DNA of 64,000 nt from Streptomyces scopuliridis RB72. GTDB taxonomy: Bacteria > Actinomycetota > Actinomycetes > Streptomycetales > Streptomycetaceae. The stretch lies in the NCBI RefSeq assembly GCF_000718095.1, contig NZ_JOEI01000002.1, forward strand, positions 399,253 through 463,252, read 5' to 3'. Position numbers and translations under genes: made by a program. Below the pieces are notes generated by a model. That model searched no databases. It was not told where the DNA came from and was given only the letters and a program-made list of their open reading frames with translations. This document shows, one piece after another, positions 58,975-64,000 of the stretch. Within the stretch, counting starts at the first letter, position 1. Each line of letters starts with the position of its first letter.

Positions 58975-60500
58975 CGGCGATGACGGTTCTTCCCCGGCTC
59001 GGTGCCGCGACCGTGCCCGCGCGGACGGCGGGGCGCCGGCGTCCGCCCGCCGAGACCGGCATCGTGCATCTCGGTCTCGGCAACTTCCACCGCGCCCACC
59101 AGGCCGTGCACACGGCCGCCGCGCTGGCCCACACCGATGGCCCGTGGGGCATTCTCGGTGTGGCCGGGCGCTCGGTGAGCGTGGCGCGGGCGATGCGTGA
59201 GCAGGAGATGCGCTACGCGGTCGTGGAGATCTCGCCCGGGCGCACCCATGTCACCGTCCCCGCCGTGCACACCGGCGCGCTGGTGGCGGCTGAGCAGCCC
59301 GAGGATGTGCTCGACGCCCTCGCGGCGCCCGGTACGGCCCTCATCACGATGACGGTCACCGAACACGGCTACACCTACTCGCCGCGCACGCACGGCCTGG
59401 ACCTCGACGCACCCGCGGTACGGGCGGACCTGGCGGGTGACGGTCCGCCGCGTACCACCATCGGGCAGATCGTCCGCGGGCTCCAGCGCCGCCGGCGGGC
59501 GAATGCCGCGCCCGTGACCGTGCTCAGCTGCGACAACCTGGTGGGCAACGGCGACCAGACGCGGCGGCTGGTCCGCGAGTTCACCGAGGCCCTGCCGACC
59601 GCCGAGCGCGACGATCTGACGCCGTGGCTGGAGAACGCGGTGGCGTTCCCCAACTCGATGGTCGACCGGATCGTGCCCGCCACCACCGATGTCTACCGCG
59701 ACGCGGTCGCCGCGCGGCTCGGGGTACGGGACGACGTACCGGTGCCGGCCGAGCCGTTCAGCATGTGGGTGATGGAGGACCGGTTCGCCGCGGGGCGTCC
59801 GCGCTGGGAGCACGGCGGCGCGCTGTTCACCGACGACGTCGAGCCGTACGAGCTGCTCAAGCTCCGGCTGCTCAACGGCACCCATTCGCTGATCGCCTAC
59901 CTGGGCGCGCTGGACGGGCGCGGGACCATCCCGGACTCGATCGGCAGGCCGTTCATCGCCGAGGCGGCGCGCGGGGTCCTGTTCGGCGACTATCTGCCGA
60001 GTCTCGCCGTGCCCGCCGATATCGAACTGGACGCGTACGTCGGGCAGCTCTTCGAGCGCTGGGCCAACACGGCTCTGGGCCATCGCACCCAGCAGGTCGG
60101 CTCGGACGGTTCGGTGAAGCTGCGCCAGCGGGTGCCCGAGCCCGCGCTGCTGCATCTGCGCGCGGGGCGGATGCCCCATCATCTGGCGCTGACCGTCGCC
60201 GCCTATCTGTGCTGTGTGGCGCCGCCGTCCGGCTTCTCGCCGGGTCCGCACGCCGCCGCCATGGTGGATCCGGCCCGCGCCGCACTGACCGGGATCGCGG
60301 ACCGCGCCCCCTCGGGATCCCGGACCGCGTTCGTCGAAGCCGTCCTGGAGAGCGGACTGCTCGGCGACGGTCTGACGGAGTACCCCGACTTCGCCGGCCG
60401 GGTCGCCGAACTCCTCGACGTTCTCGTCCGTTACGGGCCGGCCGCCGCCGCGGCGGATGCCACCCGCGCCGCCGAGGCCGAACCGCGGCCCGTCCGCTGA
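58971..60500 (+). CDS. Mannitol dehydrogenase family oxidoreductase (fructuronate reductase-like)
   Basis: Long-chain polyol dehydrogenase of about 509 residues, of the UxuB/MtlD family. GTG 58971 overlaps the previous stop (GTGA); ATG 58980 is an alternative. Motifs: [18 protein letters not shown] for NAD binding, [54 protein letters not shown], and the catalytic Lys/Asn region in [17 protein letters not shown]. In this context the likely reaction is D-fructuronate to D-mannonate, which feeds the dehydratase encoded just upstream. Confidence 0.92.
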   Translation: MTAMTVLPRLGAATVPARTAGRRRPPAETGIVHLGLGNFHRAHQAVHTAAALAHTDGPWGILGVAGRSVSVARAMREQEMRYAVVEISPGRTHVTVPAVHTGALVAAEQPEDVLDALAAPGTALITMTVTEHGYTYSPRTHGLDLDAPAVRADLAGDGPPRTTIGQIVRGLQRRRRANAAPVTVLSCDNLVGNGDQTRRLVREFTEALPTAERDDLTPWLENAVAFPNSMVDRIVPATTDVYRDAVAARLGVRDDVPVPAEPFSMWVMEDRFAAGRPRWEHGGALFTDDVEPYELLKLRLLNGTHSLIAYLGALDGRGTIPDSIGRPFIAEAARGVLFGDYLPSLAVPADIELDAYVGQLFERWANTALGHRTQQVGSDGSVKLRQRVPEPALLHLRAGRMPHHLALTVAAYLCCVAPPSGFSPGPHAAAMVDPARAALTGIADRAPSGSRTAFVEAVLESGLLGDGLTEYPDFAGRVAELLDVLVRYGPAAAAADATRAAEAEPRPVR

Positions 60501-60594
60501 CCCTTCCCTGCCCCCGTCCCCTTGCCCCCGCCTCCCTCCAAGTCTCCTCGTCTCTTCAACTCCTCCCCGATCCCCCTCACAAGGACGTGAGAAA
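60501..60594 (+). other. Polypyrimidine intergenic tract
   Basis: From about 60500 to 60580 the + strand is almost only C and T, with few purines, before the AAGGACGTGAG ribosome site of the next gene. No operator or promoter is recognised, so the Zn-dehydrogenase gene is probably read from upstream. Confidence 0.5.
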
Positions 60595-61629
60595 GTGCCC
60601 GCTCCCGAATCGGCCCGCGCCGCTGTTCTGTACGGCCCGGGTGACCTGCGTATCGAAGACCGCGCGCTGCGGCCCCTCGGCCCCGACGATGTGCTCGTCA
60701 CGGTCGACGCCGTCGGTGTCTGCGGCTCGGACATGCATTACTTCGCCCAGGGCCGCAACGGCCAGAACGTGCTGCGGCAGCCGACCGTGCTCGGCCACGA
60801 GGCCGCCGGGGTCATCACCGCGAAGGGCTCCGCCGTACCGCTGGCGGTCGGCACCCGCGTCGCGGTGGAGCCCGCCGTCGGCTGTGGCACCTGCCCGACC
60901 TGCCGCTCCGGGCGCTACAACCTCTGCCCGGTCGGCACCTGCTTCGGCTCGCCCCCGACCGACGGCACGTTCGCCGAGCACATCGTCGCCGCCGGCCGCG
61001 CCGTCCATCCCCTCCCCGACGCGATCCCCCTGGAGGCCGGCGCGCTGATCGAGCCGCTGGCCGTCGCCGTATGGGCGGTGCAGCGGGCCGGAGTCGAGTT
61101 CGGCGACCGCGTACTGGTCACCGGAGCCGGCCCGATCGGTGTGCTCGTCATGCAGGTGGCGCGGGCCGCGGGGGCGACGGAAGTGATCGTCACCGATGTC
61201 AATGACGCACGACTGGCCCAAGCTCTCGCCCTGGGGGCGAGCGCCGTGATCAACACGGCCGGGCAGGCCCCGGATCTCACCGGGATCGACCGGCTGCTGG
61301 AGTGCTCGGCCCATCCGGCGGCGCTCTGGCAGGGGCTCAGGACACTGCGCCCCGCCGGCCGGGCGATCGTGGTGGGCCAGGCGCCGCCGAGCGTCGACGG
61401 GCTGCCGCTCGCGCATCTCCAGCGCTGGGAGATCGAGCTGTCCACCGCGTTCCGCTCCGCGCACGCCTTCCCCACGGCGATCGCGCTGGCCGCCGAAGGG
61501 CGGGTCGATCTCGCGGGTGTGCTCACCGGTCGGTTCCCGCTGGATCTGGCGGCCGACGCGCTGCGGGCGCCGGGGGCCGACCCGGCTCATCTCAAGGTCG
61601 TCGTCCGCCCAGGCGACGCGCCCGTCTGA
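60595..61629 (+). CDS. Zn-dependent polyol/aldonate dehydrogenase (L-idonate/L-gulonate 5-dehydrogenase-like)
   Basis: Medium-chain zinc dehydrogenase of 344 residues from GTG 60595 (AAGGACGTGAG upstream). Catalytic zinc ligands are Cys in GVCGSDMHYF and the His-Glu pair in VLGHEAAG. The structural zinc site C-x2-C-x2-C-x7-C is complete in GCGTCPTCRSGRYNLCP. Coenzyme motif is GAGPIGVLVMQVARAAGA, followed by VTDVNDARL, where the Asp favours NAD. The LLECSA and FRSAHAFPTAIALAAEG segments are sorbitol/idonate-type. With the two preceding enzymes it could oxidise L-gulonate or L-idonate at C5, as RspB-like enzymes do; this is inferred from the cluster. Confidence 0.9.
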   Translation: MPAPESARAAVLYGPGDLRIEDRALRPLGPDDVLVTVDAVGVCGSDMHYFAQGRNGQNVLRQPTVLGHEAAGVITAKGSAVPLAVGTRVAVEPAVGCGTCPTCRSGRYNLCPVGTCFGSPPTDGTFAEHIVAAGRAVHPLPDAIPLEAGALIEPLAVAVWAVQRAGVEFGDRVLVTGAGPIGVLVMQVARAAGATEVIVTDVNDARLAQALALGASAVINTAGQAPDLTGIDRLLECSAHPAALWQGLRTLRPAGRAIVVGQAPPSVDGLPLAHLQRWEIELSTAFRSAHAFPTAIALAAEGRVDLAGVLTGRFPLDLAADALRAPGADPAHLKVVVRPGDAPV

Positions 61630-61657
61630 CCGTCCCCGTACCGCTCCTCACCCCCCT

Positions 61658-61731
61658 CCCCGCACCGCTCCGGAACTCCCCGCACCGCTCTGGAACCGCA
61701 CCGCTCCGGAAGTCCCCGCACCGCTCTGAAA
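61658..61731. repeat. Four tandem CCCCGCACCGCTC-type repeats, 18-20 bp
   Basis: Units at 61658, 61678, 61696 and 61714 share CCGCACCGCTC followed by TGGAA or CGGAA, alternating in pairs. They fill the gap between the zinc dehydrogenase and the MFS gene. Function is unknown; slippage duplication is the simplest reading. Confidence 0.75.
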
Positions 61732-61758
61732 ACCGATCCGTTCAAGGAGGCATGGATC

Positions 61759-63192
61759 ATGGACAGCAACACCACCCCAGCCACCGCACCTCTGTCCCCA
61801 CCCGCCGAGACCCCGTCCGGGGAACCGGCCGCCGACCCGGGCGCCGTACGCCGCGCCGCCTGGGCCGGTCTGATCGGCACCGCGCTCGAACAGTACGACT
61901 TCGTCATCTACGGAACCGCCTCGGCGCTCATCTTCAGCGATCTGTTCTTTCCCAATGTCTCGGCCTCGGTCGGCATCCTCGCCAGCTTCAGTACGTACGC
62001 GGTGGGCTTCGCGGCCCGGCCGCTCGGCGGGCTCTTCTTCTCCCGCTACGGGGACCGCCTCGGCCGCAAGTGGGTGCTGGTCGCCACGCTGCTGCTGATG
62101 GGCGGCTCCACGCTCGCCATCGGTCTGCTGCCGACGTACGGGCAGGTGGGGCTGCTCGCCCCGATCCTGCTGCTGATCTGCCGGATGGGCCAGGGCTTCG
62201 GCGCCGGCGCGGAGCAGTCGGGAGGCGCCACCCTCCTCACCGAGACGGCCGCCAGAGGACGGCGAGGGAGGCTGTCCTCGCTTGTCATGGCGGGCGCGGC
62301 GCTGGGCACGGCGCTCGGGGCGGTGGCCTGGATACTGGCCCAACGGCTCTCCGACGACGCCCTGATGAGCTGGGGCTGGCGGCTGGTCTTCTGCAGCAGT
62401 CTCGTGGTGACCGTGGTCGCGATGGTGATCCGGCGCAAGCTCAACGAGAGCCCGGTCTTCCAGGACCTCAAGAAGCAGGCCGAGCGGCCCGCGTCGCCGG
62501 TGAAGGAGGTCTTCGCGCACGGCCGGCGGCCGATGCTGCTGGTCCTCTTCATGAACTTCGGGATCAGCACGCAGTCCTACACGTACCAGGTCTTCATGGC
62601 CTCCTATCTGGTGACGACCGTGGGCGTCGACAAGGATTTCGTACCGGAAGTGCTGCTGCTGGGCGCGATCTGCGGCGGTATCGCGGCGATCGGCTTCGGC
62701 ACGCTCTCGGACCGGCTCGGACGCAGGCCGGTGTACACCCTGATCCTCAGCGCGCTCGTCCTGCTCCCCGCCCCCACCTTCGTCGCGCTCAACTCCGGAT
62801 CGAAGATCGCGATCACGGTGGCGATCGTCGTCGGCTTCATCCTGGCCTGTCAGGGCGCGGTCGGCGTACAGATGAGCTACTTCCCGGAGCTGTTCGGCAA
62901 CCGCTACCGCTACGCCGGGGTCACCCTGGGCCGGGAGTTCTCCTCCGTGATCGGCGGCGGGGTCGCACCGCTGATCTGTACCGCGCTGGTCACCGCGTTC
63001 TCCGGCTCCTGGATACCCGTCGCCGTGTACATGATGCTGGTCACGACGGTCAGTCTGATCACCACCCGCATGGCGCCGGAGACCCTCGACCGTGACCTGA
63101 ACACTCCTGTCGACAGCACCGATCCGGCCGAGATCCGGGCCCGGCAGGAACGGGCCCTGTCGTCCGGCCCGTTGACGAAAGCAGGCGGCTGA
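61759..63192 (+). CDS. MFS transporter, metabolite:H+ symporter (MHS) family
   Basis: Twelve-helix permease of 477 residues of the ProP/ShiA/KgtP type. ATG 61759 lies eight bases after AAGGAGG. Family marks: GTALEQYDFVIYGTASALIF in helix 1, RPLGGLFFSRYGDRLGRKWVL loop 2-3, CRMGQGFGAGAEQSGGATLLTETAARGRRG, and LSDRLGRRPVY in the second half. It probably imports the sugar acid used by the operon. Together with the preceding repeats it ends the cluster, and its stop is 21 bp from the convergent unknown gene. Confidence 0.92.
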   Translation: MDSNTTPATAPLSPPAETPSGEPAADPGAVRRAAWAGLIGTALEQYDFVIYGTASALIFSDLFFPNVSASVGILASFSTYAVGFAARPLGGLFFSRYGDRLGRKWVLVATLLLMGGSTLAIGLLPTYGQVGLLAPILLLICRMGQGFGAGAEQSGGATLLTETAARGRRGRLSSLVMAGAALGTALGAVAWILAQRLSDDALMSWGWRLVFCSSLVVTVVAMVIRRKLNESPVFQDLKKQAERPASPVKEVFAHGRRPMLLVLFMNFGISTQSYTYQVFMASYLVTTVGVDKDFVPEVLLLGAICGGIAAIGFGTLSDRLGRRPVYTLILSALVLLPAPTFVALNSGSKIAITVAIVVGFILACQGAVGVQMSYFPELFGNRYRYAGVTLGREFSSVIGGGVAPLICTALVTAFSGSWIPVAVYMMLVTTVSLITTRMAPETLDRDLNTPVDSTDPAEIRARQERALSSGPLTKAGG

Positions 63193-63213
63193 CCGTCCGT
63201 ACGGCACGGTCAT

Positions 63214-63660
63214 CTACGGCGGATCCGTCTCGGTGACGGCCACGACGATACGGAACGGCCGCTCCCCGGCCTCACCGTCCGGCCCCGCCTCACCGTCCGC
63301 CCCCGCCTCCCCCGCCGCGCCCAGCGCGAGCCAGCGGCCCTCCCACCGCCACAGGTGGAGGTAGTCGAAGCCGTCGCTCAACTCGCGCCAGGGGTCCGGT
63401 ATCTCCTCCCCCGCGCCGAGGCGTGTCCGCACGCTCCAGAGACTGATGTAGTGCGGCTCACCGAAGCGGGCGGTGAGAATGCCGGTCAGCGCGGTGTGCT
63501 CCGCGCCGTGCTGACCGGCATCCGCCGTGCCGTCCCCCTGGAACAGCTCGGCGAGGTGGTAGCCGGGACCGCTTCTGCCCAGCTCGGTGGGGCCGCGCTC
63601 CGCGGGGAAGGCGCGGACACGCAGCAGCTCGATGACGGCGAGTTGCTGTGCGGTGGTCAT
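63214..63660 (-). CDS. Hypothetical protein
   Basis: I do not recognise this 148-residue protein. ATG 63660 is chosen since it opens with a helix-like MTTAQQLAVIELLRVRAFP. The centre has YHLAELFQGDG, ILTARFGEPHYISLWSVRTRL and FDYLHLWRWEGRWLALGAAG, consistent with a soluble alpha/beta domain. Near the C-terminus an acidic Gly/Ala repeat (AGADGEAGPDGEAGE) interrupts the last strand (FRIVVAVTETD). No signal peptide or membrane segment. Monocistronic and convergent with the MFS gene. Confidence 0.65.
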   Translation of the reverse strand: MTTAQQLAVIELLRVRAFPAERGPTELGRSGPGYHLAELFQGDGTADAGQHGAEHTALTGILTARFGEPHYISLWSVRTRLGAGEEIPDPWRELSDGFDYLHLWRWEGRWLALGAAGEAGADGEAGPDGEAGERPFRIVVAVTETDPP

Positions 63661-63700
63661 GTGTCCAGTAAACCTGCGGGCACTGACATTTGGCTGCCCG

Positions 63701-64000
63701 TCAGGTGACCGTAGGGCCGCCAACGCCTCCCACTCTGCTCAGCCGCGACGCCGGGCAGTGGCGCACGCCACTCGCAGCACCGGCGGGCACCGAGTAGCAT
63801 CCGCCTAGGTACGGTCCGGCCGATCTTCGCGGATCAGACCGCGGCGTCTGGTGCACTACGTTCGCTGCGCTCTCTTCGTCTCGGCGCCTTGATTCTCCTT
63901 CGGATGCCGAGCGGCGATCGCAAGGCGGAGGATCGGCGTTGTGGATGGCCCGGCCGTACTCGGGCGACTCCGACAACGCGGCGAGCGTGCGCCCGCCGCG
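63701..64000 (-). other. Open frame running off the right edge, possible gene end or IS fragment
   Basis: A minus-strand frame is open from base 64000 to a stop at 63701 (about 99 codons). The first part (GRTLAALSESPEYGRAIHNADPP) looks protein-like, while the rest is rich in Arg/Ser and low-information. The DNA here is less GC-rich than average (for example 63880-63905). It may be the 3' end of a gene or transposase that starts outside the window. No other gene is seen in this stretch. Confidence 0.3.

Overview
The window is a very GC-rich actinobacterial chromosome segment, almost certainly from Streptomyces or a close relative. The signs are dense genes with strong GC3 bias, frequent GTG/TTG starts and ATGA/GTGA stop-start overlaps. 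There is also a chitinase promoter carrying the Streptomyces-type TGGTCCAGACCT repeats, a c-di-AMP riboswitch ahead of an NlpC/P60 hydrolase, a DUF397 regulator trio, and a urease operon ordered A-B-C-F-G-D without ureE. No rRNA, tRNA or CRISPR array was seen.

Layout, left to right. 1-2.0 kb: a PotB-like permease cut by the left edge and two convergent Lrp/AsnC regulators. 2.1-4.9 kb: two secreted pectinolytic enzymes, a rhamnogalacturonan lyase (PL11) and a pectate lyase (PL3). 5.0-10.3 kb: an Opp/Dpp/Nik-type ABC importer of lipoprotein, one fused double permease and two ATPases, behind a Zur-like 7-1-7 palindrome. 10.6-14.7 kb: an ABC-2 exporter pair followed, after an 18-bp tandem repeat, by a NarL-type two-component system. 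14.8-16.6 kb: a DedA protein and a GH18 chitinase with its promoter repeats. 16.9-22.3 kb: a disturbed zone. An ABC exporter gene is broken in its nucleotide-binding domain and joined to the remnant of a multi-HTH, possibly TniQ-like, transposon protein. An F420/NADP-type reductase, a divergent HxlR regulator with a clear operator, and an alpha/beta hydrolase follow.

22.3-27.1 kb: a Pls/PosA-type single-module membrane peptide synthetase, translationally coupled to a BPL-N/amidotransferase-like protein. This is the best candidate here for an uncharacterised biosynthetic system. 27.3-31.8 kb: DUF2267 and DUF6296-type proteins, a PlsC acyltransferase, an NAD-dependent epimerase and a secreted tripeptidyl-aminopeptidase-like hydrolase. 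31.9-36.5 kb: urease operon. 36.7-38.9 kb: orphan Phd antitoxin, a ClpP whose catalytic His reads as Gln, and the riboswitch with its NlpC/P60 protein. 39.0-40.8 kb: HATPase / XRE-DUF5753 / DUF397 trio. 40.8-45.2 kb: biotin genes bioF (divergent) and bioB-A-D. 45.2-50.6 kb: Fic-type toxin/RHH antitoxin, F420-dependent LLM oxidoreductase, GNAT, two CNNM/CorC-type membrane proteins and an SGNH hydrolase. 50.65-52.1 kb: purB, probably leaderless. 52.5-55.4 kb: B3/B4 protein, PaiB-like protein and EamA transporter, divergent from an XRE-cupin regulator across a symmetric operator.

55.7-63.2 kb is a sugar-acid catabolic cluster: LacI regulator, 2-hydroxyacid dehydrogenase, ManD/RspA-type mannonate dehydratase, mannitol-dehydrogenase-family oxidoreductase, Zn-dependent polyol/aldonate dehydrogenase and MHS-type MFS permease. 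The set matches the L-gulonate/L-idonate to fructuronate to D-mannonate to KDG route. The window ends with a small unknown gene and an open frame running off the right edge.
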